NCBI RefSeq assembly: GCF_030997045.1
Contig: NZ_CP116899.1
Coordinates: 5,108,001-5,172,000 of the forward strand
Reading direction: 5' to 3'
DNA from: Microbulbifer sp. TB1203
GTDB taxonomy: Bacteria > Pseudomonadota > Gammaproteobacteria > Pseudomonadales > Cellvibrionaceae
DNA length: 64,000 nucleotides
Positions 53,836 through 64,000 of this stretch are shown in pieces; position 1 is the stretch's first letter; the number at the start of each line of letters is the position of its first letter. The notes beneath the pieces are model-generated. The model was not told where the DNA came from, did not search any database, and was given only the letters and a program-made list of their open reading frames with translations. The position numbers were made by a program, and so were the translations under genes.

Positions 53836-54300
53836 ATGGCGACTAAGCGCGAACGGTTGGAACAACTTCTGGCCCCGGTGGTGGAATCACTGGGCTGCGA
53901 GCTGTGGGGTATCGAGTATCAGACTCACGGCCGCAACGCATTGCTGCGTATTTACATCGATTCCGAGCGGGGTATCGCCGTAGAGGACTGCGAAAAAGTC
54001 AGTCGCCAGGTGAGTGCCGTGCTGGACGTGGAAGACCCCATCAGCGGCAAGTACACCCTGGAAGTTTCCTCGCCGGGGCTAGACCGCCCTCTGTACAAAC
54101 TGGATCATTATCAGCGTTTTGCCGGCTCCCGGATCGAGGTCCGCCTGCGTATGCCGTTGGACGGCCAGCGCAAATGGCGCGGCCTGCTGGTCGGCGTAGA
54201 GGGCGAGGAAGTGGTGCTGCGCGTCGACAGTGAGAACGAATATCTGTTGCCCATCGACAGCATCGAGCGGGCCAATGTCATTCCCCAATTTGAAAAGTGA
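53836..54300 (+). CDS. rimP: Ribosome maturation factor RimP
   Basis: A 154-residue 30S assembly factor. Blocks seen are LEQLLAPVVESLGCELWGIEY, LLRIYIDSERGIAVEDCEKVSRQVSAVLDVEDPISGKYTLEVSSPGLDRPL and the C-terminal SH3-like barrel ending EYLLPIDSIERANVIPQF. The ATG at 53836 gives the family N-terminus. It leads the rimP-nusA-infB-rbfA-truB-rpsO-pnp array, and nusA starts 37 bases later. Confidence 0.96.
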   Translation: MATKRERLEQLLAPVVESLGCELWGIEYQTHGRNALLRIYIDSERGIAVEDCEKVSRQVSAVLDVEDPISGKYTLEVSSPGLDRPLYKLDHYQRFAGSRIEVRLRMPLDGQRKWRGLLVGVEGEEVVLRVDSENEYLLPIDSIERANVIPQFEK

Positions 54301-54337
54301 TCAACGTAGCGTTTAGCGTGTTTAAAGAGGCAGCTGC

Positions 54338-55840
54338 ATGAACAAAGAAATCTTGCTGGTAGCCGAAGCGGTTTCCAACGAGAAGGGCGTGGATCGGGAA
54401 ATTATTTTCCAGGCGATCGAGGCGGCACTGGCGACAGCCACCAAGAAACGCTACGACGAAGATTCCACGATTACCGTTACCATTGACCGCGGTACCGGCG
54501 ACTACGAGACTTTCCGCAGCTGGGAAGTGGTGGGCGACGATACTCTGGCGGAGCTGGGCACCCAGTTCACCCTGGAAGAGGCTCACGAGAAAGATCCCAC
54601 GCTGAAAGCTGGAGATATTTACCGCGAGCAAGTGGAAAATGTTGAGTTCGGCCGCATCGCCGCGCAAACTGCCAAGCAAGTGATTGTGCAGAAGGTGCGC
54701 GAGGCAGAGCGCGCCAAAGTGGTGGATGAATACCGCGACCGCGTGGGCGAACTGGTCAGCGGTACCGTGAAGAAAGTGACCCGCGAATTTATCGCTGTGG
54801 ACCTGGGTGGCAACGCCGAGGCGCGCCTGCCCCGCGATCAGCTGGTGGGTCGGGAAATCTTCCGCCTGGGTGACCGGGTGCGCGCTATTCTTCTGGAAAT
54901 CCAGCCGGAAGCGCGCGGTCCGCAGTTGATGCTGAGCCGCTCCTGCCCGGAAATGATTGTCGAGTTGTTTCGCATCGAGGTGCCGGAAATTGCTGAGCAG
55001 GTCATCGAGATCAAGGGCGCTGCCCGTGACCCGGGCCTGCGCGCCAAGATTGCGGTGACCACCAACGACGGCCGCATCGACCCGGTGGGTGCCTGTGTTG
55101 GCATGCGCGGTGCACGGGTGCAGGCGGTGTCCAACGAGCTGTCCGGTGAGCGCGTGGATATTGTGCTCTGGGACGACAATCCGGCCCAGTTTGTAATCAA
55201 TGCAATGGCGCCGGCGGAAATCGAGTCCATCGTGGTCGACGAAGACGCCGGCTCCATGGACGTGGCCGTGGCCGAGGAAAACCTGGCCATGGCCATAGGC
55301 CGCAGCGGCCAGAATGTGCGCCTGGCTTCCGAGCTCACCGAGTGGCAGATCAATGTGATGAGCATTGAGGACTGGCAGGCCAAGCAGGAAGCCGAGTCCA
55401 GTGGCGTCATGGAAACCTTTATGCAGCGCCTGGATATCGACGAAGATGTGGCCGGTGTGTTGGTGGAAGAGGGCTTCACGACTCTGGAAGAGGTGGCCTA
55501 TGTGCCTCTGGAGGAGATGCTCACCATCGAGGGCTTCGACGAGGAAATCGCCGAAGAGCTGCGCGCTCGGGCCAAGGACGCACTGCTGACCCAGGCGCTG
55601 GCCTCCGAGGAACAGCTGGACGCCTCCGAGCCCCAGGAAGACCTGCTGAATATGGAGGGTATGGACCGCCATCTGGCCTATTTGCTGGCCAGCCGCGGTA
55701 TTGCCACCATGGAGGACCTGGCGGAACAGGCGGTAGACGACCTGCTGGATATTGAAGGTGTGGACCAGGAGCGCGCTGCCGCGCTGATCATGAAAGCGCG
55801 CGAGCCCTGGTTTGCCGATGACAGCGGCGAAAAAACTTAA
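54338..55840 (+). CDS. nusA: Transcription termination/antitermination factor NusA
   Basis: A 500-residue factor that binds RNA polymerase and controls pausing and termination. It has the N-terminal RNAP-binding domain (MNKEILLVAEAVSNEKGVD), an S1 domain (LVSGTVKKVTREFIAVDLGGNAEARLPRDQ), two KH domains (RDPGLRAKIAVTTNDGRIDPVGACVGMRGARVQ and EENLAMAIGRSGQNVRLA) and two acidic C-terminal repeats (MQRLDIDEDVAGVLVEEGFTTLEE and MDRHLAYLLASRGIATMED) that interact with the polymerase alpha subunit. Length matches the gammaproteobacterial form with both repeats. GAGGCAG precedes the ATG. Confidence 0.98.
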   Translation: MNKEILLVAEAVSNEKGVDREIIFQAIEAALATATKKRYDEDSTITVTIDRGTGDYETFRSWEVVGDDTLAELGTQFTLEEAHEKDPTLKAGDIYREQVENVEFGRIAAQTAKQVIVQKVREAERAKVVDEYRDRVGELVSGTVKKVTREFIAVDLGGNAEARLPRDQLVGREIFRLGDRVRAILLEIQPEARGPQLMLSRSCPEMIVELFRIEVPEIAEQVIEIKGAARDPGLRAKIAVTTNDGRIDPVGACVGMRGARVQAVSNELSGERVDIVLWDDNPAQFVINAMAPAEIESIVVDEDAGSMDVAVAEENLAMAIGRSGQNVRLASELTEWQINVMSIEDWQAKQEAESSGVMETFMQRLDIDEDVAGVLVEEGFTTLEEVAYVPLEEMLTIEGFDEEIAEELRARAKDALLTQALASEEQLDASEPQEDLLNMEGMDRHLAYLLASRGIATMEDLAEQAVDDLLDIEGVDQERAAALIMKAREPWFADDSGEKT

Positions 55841-55910
55841 GCTGATTTATGAGCTTATGCCCGTCGCACAAAGATAGAACCCTCCGACCAAGTGACCTTT
55901 AGGAGAGAGA

Positions 55911-58649
<2,739 letters not shown>

Positions 58650-58660
58650 TACCTCCTGTT

Positions 58661-58682
58661 CCCCTCTCCCTCTGGGAGAGGG
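58661..58682. repeat. CCCTCTCCC hairpin after infB
   Basis: CCCTCTCCC pairs with GGGAGAGGG around a 2-4 base loop, 12 bases after the infB stop. A near-identical stem lies at 30349-30374 after the TonB-like gene. There is no T-run. Confidence 0.6.
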
Positions 58683-58705
58683 TCTCGGACCGCAAGCCCC
58701 GATGA

Positions 58706-58781
58706 TGTAGGAGCGGGCCATGCCCGCGAACGGAGCCTGGTCGCGGGCATGGGCGGATGGCCGCCCCCCCCCGCTCCTACA
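58706..58781. repeat. REP palindrome between infB and rbfA
   Basis: TGTAGGAGCGGGCCATGCCCGCGA and a complement CGCGGGCAT...CCGCTCCTACA flank a loop. The right arm has an insertion GGCGGATGGCCGCCCCC that resembles the GGCCATCCGA part of the 2601 element. It belongs to the TGTAGGAGCGG family. Confidence 0.8.
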
Positions 58782-58824
58782 GGGCGCTCCGTAGATCATC
58801 AGCGCCATTCGATATAGGTAAAAA

Positions 58825-59283
58825 ATGGCAAGAGAATTCCACCGCGCCGATCGTGTCGCCGACGCTATGCGCCGCGAACTGGCGCAGCTGATTCAGCGGG
58901 AAGTGCGCGACCCGCGTCTGGGTATGATCAATGTCAACGACGTGGAGGTTAGTCGCGACCTCGCCACCGCCAAGGTGTTCGTGACCCTGGTGGGTGAGGA
59001 CGACCCGGCCAGGATCAACACCTCCATGGAAGTGTTGAACAAAGCCGCCGGGTTCCTGCGCAGCCAACTGGCGCGCTCCATCCAGATGCGCACCATTCCG
59101 CGCCTGCAATTCCGCTACGACGAGACTTCCGTGCGCGGGCAGCAGTTGTCCGCGCTGATCGACAAGGCCGTAAAGTCTGATAAAGACCACCACCGGGACG
59201 ACGATGAAGACAAATCCGCAGGAGCGGATTTGGACGCCGAAGGCGCCCGGAAGTCGTCCACCAAGGACGGTGGGAGTCAGTAA
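58825..59283 (+). CDS. rbfA: Ribosome-binding factor A with repeat-derived tail
   Basis: A 152-residue cold-shock-type 30S maturation factor. The core has the KH-like fold: FHRADRVADAMRRELAQLIQREVRDPRLGMINVNDVEVSRDLATAKVFVT, then RSQLARSIQMRTIPRLQFRYDE. After about residue 112 there is an acidic linker (DKDHHRDDDEDK) and a tail, SAGADLDAEGARKSSTKDGG, whose DNA (59211-59272) matches an intergenic repeat at 12545-12605. Most relatives end near 120-135 residues, so the tail is an addition. The REP element lies in the 175-base gap from infB. truB begins 3 bases after the stop. Confidence 0.95.
   Translation: MAREFHRADRVADAMRRELAQLIQREVRDPRLGMINVNDVEVSRDLATAKVFVTLVGEDDPARINTSMEVLNKAAGFLRSQLARSIQMRTIPRLQFRYDETSVRGQQLSALIDKAVKSDKDHHRDDDEDKSAGADLDAEGARKSSTKDGGSQ
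59211..59272. repeat. Intergenic-type repeat fused into the end of rbfA
   Basis: CAAATCCGC pairs with GCGGATTTG around AGGA, followed by GACGCCGAAGGCGCCCGGAAG. The equivalent inverse element at 12541-12605 has a CAAATTTGT/ACAAATTTG stem and the same block. Frame stays open through the whole repeat. Confidence 0.75.
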
Positions 59284-59286
59284 TTT

Positions 59287-60228
59287 ATGGGCCGCAGACC
59301 TAAATGGGGCCGCGCGGTTCACGGCGTGCTGTTGTTGAACAAGCCCGCCGGCATCACCGCCAACGACGCCCTGCAGAAAGCCAAGCGACTGTTCTTCGCC
59401 AACCGCGCCGGCCACACCGGCGCGCTGGATCCGCTCGCCACCGGGGTGCTGCCGATCTGCTTTGGCGAAGCCACCAAGTTCTCCCAGTACCTGCTGGACG
59501 CGGATAAGCGCTACCGCAGCACCTTCTGTTTCGGCATGGCCACCGATACGGGCGATGCCGATGGGCAGGTGTTGGCGAGCGCCGATGCCTCGGGCCTGAC
59601 GGAAGAGAAGTTGCGCGATGCAATGGGCGTTTTCCGCGGCCGTATCCAGCAGGTACCGTCCATGTACTCGGCGCTCAAGCACAAGGGTCAGCCGCTGTAC
59701 AAGCTGGCGCGCCAGGGACTGGAAGTGGAGCGCGAGGCGCGCACTGTGGACATCTTTTCGTTTGAATTGCTGGGTTTCACCCCCGGCCCCCAACCCCGCG
59801 CCGAAGTGGAGGTGCACTGTTCCAAAGGCACCTATGTGCGCAGCCTGGCGGAAGACCTGGGCCGCAACCTGGGAGTGGGTGCCTATGTGGATCAACTACA
59901 CCGCTCCGCCTGCGGCCCCTTCGACGAAGCGGATGCCGTTACCCTGGATGAGCTGACGGAAGAGCGTGGCGAGGGCAGGGCGGAAAGCCTGGATCATCAC
60001 CTGTTGCCAGTGGACTCACCCGCCTCGGGGCTGCCCAGACTGACCCTGCCGGACGACTCCGGTTATTATCTGCGTCAGGGCCAGCCGGTAATGGACTTGC
60101 AGGTCTACCGTATTGGCGCGGAAGGTGATATGGTGCGCCTCTTCCTGGAAAGTGGTGATTTTCTGGGCGTTGGAGAAATTACCGACGACGGGCGGGTCGC
60201 CCCGCGCCGCCTGGTAAGCACCCTGTAG
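59287..60228 (+). CDS. truB: tRNA pseudouridine(55) synthase TruB
   Basis: A 313-residue enzyme that makes pseudouridine 55 in the T loop of tRNAs. The catalytic Asp48 is in GALDPLATG, preceded by NKPAGITANDAL. Other family blocks are RYRSTFCFGMATDTGDADG, QQVPSMYSALKHKGQPLYKLARQG, and KGTYVRSLAEDLG; a PUA-like C-terminal domain follows. The stop codon TAG (60226-60228) lies within the first seven bases of the REP element at 60224. Confidence 0.97.
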   Translation: MGRRPKWGRAVHGVLLLNKPAGITANDALQKAKRLFFANRAGHTGALDPLATGVLPICFGEATKFSQYLLDADKRYRSTFCFGMATDTGDADGQVLASADASGLTEEKLRDAMGVFRGRIQQVPSMYSALKHKGQPLYKLARQGLEVEREARTVDIFSFELLGFTPGPQPRAEVEVHCSKGTYVRSLAEDLGRNLGVGAYVDQLHRSACGPFDEADAVTLDELTEERGEGRAESLDHHLLPVDSPASGLPRLTLPDDSGYYLRQGQPVMDLQVYRIGAEGDMVRLFLESGDFLGVGEITDDGRVAPRRLVSTL

Positions 60229-60282
60229 GAGCGGGCCATGCCCGCGATCAGAGTTTGTTCGCGGGCATGGCCCGCTCCTTCA
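60224..60282. repeat. REP palindrome overlapping the truB stop codon
   Basis: TGTAGGAGCGGGCCATGCCCGCGA at the left pairs with CGCGGGCATGGCCCGCTCCT at the right around ATCAGAGTTTGT. The TAG inside TGTAGG ends truB. The spacer resembles the 58706 element. It lies between truB and rpsO and may protect or tune the transcripts. Confidence 0.82.
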
Positions 60283-60362
60283 GGGAAAAAACCGTTAGCT
60301 GGTCTGTAAATATGCACGGGCCAGCCGAATCTTCAAAGCATATTACGACGAGGTATTTCGTT

Positions 60363-60632
60363 ATGGCACTGACTGCATCTGAAAAAGCAGCCATCCTCAA
60401 AGAGCACGGCCAATCCGAAGGCGACACCGGTTCCCCGGAAGTCCAGGTAGCCCTGCTGACCGCCAACATCAACAAGCTGCAGGGCCACTTCTCTGCACAC
60501 AAGCAGGACCACCACTCCCGCCGTGGCCTGATTCGCATGGTAAACCAGCGTCGCAAGCTGCTGGACTACCTGAAGCGCAAGGACCTGAACCGTTACGCAC
60601 AGCTGATTGCCAAACTCGGCTTGCGTCGATAA
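60363..60632 (+). CDS. rpsO: 30S ribosomal protein S15
   Basis: The 89-residue S15 binds 16S rRNA near the central domain and is one of the primary assembly proteins. The sequence is highly conserved: GDTGSPEVQVALLTANI, HFSAHKQDHHSRRGLIRMVNQRRKLLDYLKRKD and RYAQLIAKLGLRR at the end. The ATG at 60363 is the normal start; no clear Shine-Dalgarno but ACGAGG lies about 8-13 bases upstream. The truB-rpsO-pnp order is standard. Confidence 0.98.
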   Translation: MALTASEKAAILKEHGQSEGDTGSPEVQVALLTANINKLQGHFSAHKQDHHSRRGLIRMVNQRRKLLDYLKRKDLNRYAQLIAKLGLRR

Positions 60633-60642
60633 GACTCCTCGA

Positions 60643-60672
60643 TGCCCGCCCCTGGCGGGCATTGTTTTTTTG
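60643..60672 (+). terminator. Factor-independent terminator after rpsO
   Basis: ATGCCCGCC pairs with GGCGGGCAT around CCT, then a T-rich tail with seven Ts follows. It probably ends most rpsO transcripts, with partial read-through into pnp. Confidence 0.9.
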
Positions 60673-60789
60673 GGAGCGCGGAGAAGCCTCCGCACGCGGG
60701 CATACGCCCGCTAATATTCGTTCTGGTAAGAGCGAATGCTGTAGGGGTTGCTGGAATGGGCCAGCGACCGAAGGAAATAGGAAAATACC

Positions 60790-62913
60790 GTGAATCCAGT
60801 AAGCAAAACATTCCAGTACGGCAATCAGCAAGTCACCATCGAGACCGGCCGCATTGCGCGCCAGGCCACCGGTGCGGCGCTGGTAACCATGGGCGAAACC
60901 GTGGTTCTGTGTACCGTTGTCGGTGCCAAGGAAGCCAAGCCCGATCAAGGCTTCTTCCCGCTGTCCGTACACTATCAGGAAAAGGCCTATGCGGCCGGCA
61001 AAATTCCCGGTGGCTTTTTCAAGCGTGAAGGCCGCCCGTCCGAAAAAGAGACTCTGACTTCCCGCCTGATCGACCGCCCGATCCGCCCGCTGTTCCCCAA
61101 CGGCTTTATGAACGAAGTGCAGGTGATGATCACTGTGCTGTCCGCGGAGAAAGACGTAGATCCGGATATTGCCGGCATGATCGGCACCTCGGCGGCGCTG
61201 TCCGTTTCCGGTATCCCCTTCGGCGGCCCTATCGGCGCCGCGCGTGTGGGCTATACCCAACAGGACGGTTACCTGCTCAACCCGAGCTACAGCGCGCTGA
61301 AAACCAGCGAGCTGGATATGGTGGTGGCGGGCACCGAAGACGCAGTGCTGATGGTGGAGTCCGAAGCCAAGGAGCTGCCGGAAGACATCATGCTGGGCGC
61401 GGTGCTGTTCGCGCACCAGGAAATGCAGGCGGTGGTGAAAGTCTGCGAAGAGCTGAAAGCCGAAGCCGGCAAGCCCATCTGGGACTGGCAGCCTGAAGCC
61501 GTCAACGAAGAGCTGAAAGCCGCCCTGGAAAACCAGTTCGGCGAGCAGGTGGCAGAAGCCTACCGCATCACCGACAAGCAGCAGCGCACCACCCGCCTGG
61601 GCGAGCTGCGCAATGCCGCCGCGGAAGCGTTGGCAACCGAGGAAGTGGACGAAGGAACAGTCAAGAGCTACTTCGGCAAGCTGGAGAAGAAAATCGTGCG
61701 CGGCGCAGTGGTGCGCGGTGAGCCCCGCATCGACGGCCGTGATACCAAGACCGTGCGCCCGATCAACGTCGAAGTCGGTGTACTGCCGAAAGGCCACGGT
61801 TCCGCGCTGTTTACCCGCGGCGAGACCCAGGCCCTGGTTGTTGCCACACTGGGTGCGACCCGCGATGCGCAGATCATCGATGCCCTGGAAGGCGAGCGCA
61901 AAGACTACTTTATGCTGCACTACAACTTCCCGCCCTACTCTGTAGGTGAAGCGGGTCGTGTGGGTGCTACCGGTCGCCGCGAAATCGGCCACGGCCGCCT
62001 GGCGCGCCGCGGTATCGCCGCCGTGCTGCCGAACCCGGAGAGCTTTCCCTACACCCTGCGTGTGGTATCTGAAATCACCGAATCCAACGGTTCCAGCTCT
62101 ATGGCCTCCGTGTGTGGTTCCAGCCTGGCGCTGATGGATGCCGGTGTGCCGCTGAAGGCGCCGGTAGCCGGTATCGCCATGGGCCTGGTGAAAGAGAACG
62201 AAGGCTACGCGGTACTCACCGATATCCTTGGCGACGAAGATCACCTCGGCGATATGGACTTCAAAGTGGCCGGCACCGCTTCTGGTGTGACCGCGCTGCA
62301 GATGGACATCAAGATCGAGGGAATCACCGAAGAGATCATGGAGACCGCGCTGGAGCAAGCCCTGCACGCGCGTCTGCATATCCTCGCGGAAATGAACAAG
62401 GTGATCGGCGCCTCCCGCGAGGTCGTCAACGAGAACGCACCCCGCTACGCGACCCTGAAGATCCATCCGGACAAGATCCGCGATGTTATCGGTAAGGGCG
62501 GTGCCACCATCCGCTCCATCACCGAGGAGACCGGTGCATCCATCGATATCGAGGACGACGGCACCATCAAGGTGTTCGGCGAGGACGGCGAGAGCCTGGA
62601 AGCGGCGGTTACCCGTATCGAGGAGATCACCGCGGAAGCCGAGATCGGCGCCATCTACGAGGGCACCGTGGTGCGCATCGTGGACTTCGGTGCTTTCGTC
62701 AACTTCCTGCCGGGCAAAGACGGCCTGGTGCATATCTCCCAGATCGCGGAGGAGCGTGTCAACGCAGTCACTGACTACTTGAGCGAAGGCCAGAAGGTAT
62801 TCGTGAAGGTACTGGACGTGGATCAGCGGGGCCGTATCAAGCTGTCCATCAAGGAAGCGAAGGCCGATCAGGCGGAAGAGCCTACTCAGGCCCAGGCGTC
62901 TGACGAAACCTGA
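60790..62913 (+). CDS. pnp: Polynucleotide phosphorylase
   Basis: A 707-residue 3'-5' exoribonuclease using phosphate, a core of the RNA degradosome. Two RNase PH-like domains are visible, the second with GSALFTRGETQALVVATLG and ASVCGSSLALMDAGVPLKAPVAGIAMGLV. At the C-terminus there is a KH domain with RDVIGKGGATIRSI and an S1 domain with GTVVRIVDFGAFVNFLPGKDGLVHIS. The start is a GTG at 60790 preceded by AAGGAAATAGGAAA. In many gammaproteobacteria this gene is autoregulated at its leader by RNase III and PNPase, and the 118-base leader here could fold for that, but I could not confirm it. Confidence 0.97.
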   Translation: MNPVSKTFQYGNQQVTIETGRIARQATGAALVTMGETVVLCTVVGAKEAKPDQGFFPLSVHYQEKAYAAGKIPGGFFKREGRPSEKETLTSRLIDRPIRPLFPNGFMNEVQVMITVLSAEKDVDPDIAGMIGTSAALSVSGIPFGGPIGAARVGYTQQDGYLLNPSYSALKTSELDMVVAGTEDAVLMVESEAKELPEDIMLGAVLFAHQEMQAVVKVCEELKAEAGKPIWDWQPEAVNEELKAALENQFGEQVAEAYRITDKQQRTTRLGELRNAAAEALATEEVDEGTVKSYFGKLEKKIVRGAVVRGEPRIDGRDTKTVRPINVEVGVLPKGHGSALFTRGETQALVVATLGATRDAQIIDALEGERKDYFMLHYNFPPYSVGEAGRVGATGRREIGHGRLARRGIAAVLPNPESFPYTLRVVSEITESNGSSSMASVCGSSLALMDAGVPLKAPVAGIAMGLVKENEGYAVLTDILGDEDHLGDMDFKVAGTASGVTALQMDIKIEGITEEIMETALEQALHARLHILAEMNKVIGASREVVNENAPRYATLKIHPDKIRDVIGKGGATIRSITEETGASIDIEDDGTIKVFGEDGESLEAAVTRIEEITAEAEIGAIYEGTVVRIVDFGAFVNFLPGKDGLVHISQIAEERVNAVTDYLSEGQKVFVKVLDVDQRGRIKLSIKEAKADQAEEPTQAQASDET

Positions 62914-62929
62914 TTCTTTGTCGCTCGTT

Positions 62930-62959
62930 AAAAAAACCCGGCAATTGCCGGGTTTTTTT
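62930..62959 (+). terminator. Factor-independent terminator after pnp
   Basis: AAAAAAACCCGGC pairs with GCCGGGTTTTTTT around a AATT loop, a classic bidirectional-looking terminator. Confidence 0.93.
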
Positions 62960-63081
62960 ATGGACGCAGGCTAATCCGGTGCAGGAGCGTCATGCCGGCA
63001 TGACGACCAGCGATCACGTCACTCGCCACTCCCCACCCCAACCCGTTAGAATCCCCTATAAAGAAAAAAGGGGAGCCCGCC

Positions 63082-63726
63082 TTGCACAACTACTGGCTTG
63101 TGGAAATCCTGCTCGCACTGGCCGCCACGCTGGTTGCCACCCAGTATTGGCATATTTCCCGCTATCGTCTTCAGACACCGGCCCTGCTGGTGACCGGGGG
63201 CCTGCTGTGTCTCGCTCTCGCAGCCGCCGTCGGGGCCTACCGCTACGGCATCGACCCGGGGATTACCGGGTTGCACCGCGCGCTGTCGCGCCTGTCCGGC
63301 GCCGTCTCATTTCTGTCGATCGGGCTGGGGCTGCTGTGGGCCCGGCTGCAGCTGCCCCTGGGATATCGCGGCCGCGCACCGGCCTATGCGATCTTCGCGC
63401 TGGCGGTCGGCTCTGCGCTGGGCCTGGCGGAGACCACCGGCTTCGATGCGCAGTCCGTAAACAGGCTGTACAGCGCTGTGGGGCTTTCCCTTTGGCTGCT
63501 GGTGGCTGCGATGGAATTGTTTGGGCGGCACAGCCTGTCCCGGTTGCAGGTGTTGCTGCTCGCCGCGGGCGCTCTGCTGGTGATTATCGCCGGGCTGTTT
63601 GTGGGAACCGGCGCGAGGCGGGTGCTGGGGTTGGCGCGTATCAACTGGTTCCACTTGATGCTGGCATTGGGAGTGATGTCACTACTGTGCGCGCTTCCGA
63701 TTTTCCGGCGAGAGAAAAACGAATGA
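63082..63726 (+). CDS. Integral membrane protein of unknown function
   Basis: A 214-residue protein with about seven predicted membrane segments: LVEILLALAATLVATQYW, LLVTGGLLCLALAAAVGAYR, GAVSFLSIGLGLLWARL, YAIFALAVGSALGLA, AVGLSLWLLVAAMELFG, VLLLAAGALLVIIAGLF and WFHLMLALGVMSLLCALPIF. The start is a TTG with GGGGAG 7 bases upstream; no in-frame ATG near the start is as good. Loops hold few conserved charged motifs. I do not recognise the family. It follows the pnp terminator and has its own unit. Confidence 0.6.
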   Translation: MHNYWLVEILLALAATLVATQYWHISRYRLQTPALLVTGGLLCLALAAAVGAYRYGIDPGITGLHRALSRLSGAVSFLSIGLGLLWARLQLPLGYRGRAPAYAIFALAVGSALGLAETTGFDAQSVNRLYSAVGLSLWLLVAAMELFGRHSLSRLQVLLLAAGALLVIIAGLFVGTGARRVLGLARINWFHLMLALGVMSLLCALPIFRREKNE

Positions 63727-63733
63727 ATAAAGG

Positions 63734-63803
63734 GTAACTGCTCACCCTGCAGGAGCGGCGGGGTGGTTCGCTTAAACCAATGCAGATCCCCTATGATTGA
63801 GTA
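63734..63803. repeat. Deleted copy of the 2589-2733 repeat unit
   Basis: GTAACTGCTCACCCTGCAGGAGCGG, then GGGTGGTTCGCTTAAACCAATGCAGATCCCCTATGATTGAGTA match the flanks of the element at 2589-2733 closely, but the central palindrome (about 75 bases) is missing. The shared flanks show the repeat unit is larger than the palindrome. Confidence 0.8.
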
Positions 63804-63827
63804 ATTACAAAAAAGGTTGCAATCCAA

Positions 63828-64000
63828 GTGAGTGAATCGATACAAACCCAAACCATTAGCCCTACCGACAGCGGCACACTCTACGGCAAGCCCGGCCTGG
63901 ATCTGTTTCTGGTGCAGACACCCCTGTGCCGCGCGGTGATTGCCAGGCAGGGCGCCCAGTTGCTGGAGTTTCAGGCCGCCGGCTGCGAGCCCCTGCTTTG
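63828..64000 (+). CDS. D-hexose-6-phosphate mutarotase family protein, 3' end cut by window edge
   Basis: The first 57 residues are visible, from a GTG (MSESIQTQTISPTDSG) to the window end at CEPLLW. RAVIARQGAQLLEFQAAG matches the start of aldose 1-epimerase-like YeaD proteins that interconvert glucose-6-phosphate anomers. AAAGG lies 12 bases upstream. The remainder and active site (histidine and glutamate) are outside the window, so the call is provisional. Confidence 0.7.
   Translation, partial: MSESIQTQTISPTDSGTLYGKPGLDLFLVQTPLCRAVIARQGAQLLEFQAAGCEPLL

Overview
The window reads as the chromosome of a GC-rich gammaproteobacterium, most likely a marine Cellvibrionales member close to Microbulbifer, Saccharophagus or Teredinibacter. 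This rests on the gene order secG - tRNA-Leu(GAG) ... tRNA-fMet - rimP - nusA - infB - rbfA - truB - rpsO - pnp, on the protein sequences, and on the load of REP-type palindromes. The genus is an inference; no database search was possible.

Layout. (1) 1-7163: the 5' part of a NasT-type ANTAR regulator (minus strand), then a compact molybdenum locus moaA-mobA-moaB-moaC-moaD-moaE-modA-modB-modC with many overlapping start and stop codons, which makes the cofactor and imports molybdate. (2) 7428-10382: pntAB transhydrogenase. (3) 10451-12458: an S41-peptidase lipoprotein and a small lipoprotein. (4) 12651-19767: housekeeping genes yhbY, rlmE, ftsH, folP, glmM, tpiA, secG and tRNA-Leu(GAG). (5) 19805-53435: about 34 kb of accessory DNA lying between tRNA-Leu and tRNA-fMet, which are neighbours in E. 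coli and many relatives. (6) 53436-62913: tRNA-fMet, rimP, nusA, infB, rbfA, truB, rpsO and pnp. (7) 63082-64000: a membrane protein of unknown role and the start of a hexose-6-phosphate mutarotase gene.

The accessory block is the most interesting part. Nine tightly packed genes (20262-30334) encode a periplasmic coiled-coil protein, a large periplasmic TPR protein, two TPR lipoproteins, a small periplasmic protein, one ExbB/TolQ/MotA-type proton channel, two ExbD-type partners and a TonB-like protein with an AgmX/PglI-type C-terminus. This part list resembles the energised core of the Myxococcus Agl-Glt envelope machinery. It is followed by an exported protein of 4332 residues built from DUF11-type beta-sandwich modules, whose stop codon overlaps the start of a 1768-residue protein with three OmpA-like domains and a long outer-membrane beta-barrel. 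My working model is a proton-driven trans-envelope machine that assembles, displays or moves a giant surface fibre. The block ends with a REP-associated tyrosine transposase, a PepSY protein and a TonB-dependent receptor with a Fur-like box.

A second theme is repeat DNA that has become protein-coding. At least three intergenic repeat families (TGTAGGAGCGG palindromes, GTAGGATGGGCAAAG REPINs, GCGGAAT heptamers) lie in or at the ends of genes. A 105-bp palindrome sits in frame inside the lipoprotein signal peptide of the 1071-residue TPR protein, a roughly 192-bp nested repeat lies in frame ahead of the signal peptide core of the OmpA-barrel protein, and repeats supply the C-terminus of the PepSY protein, the tail of RbfA and the stop codon of truB.
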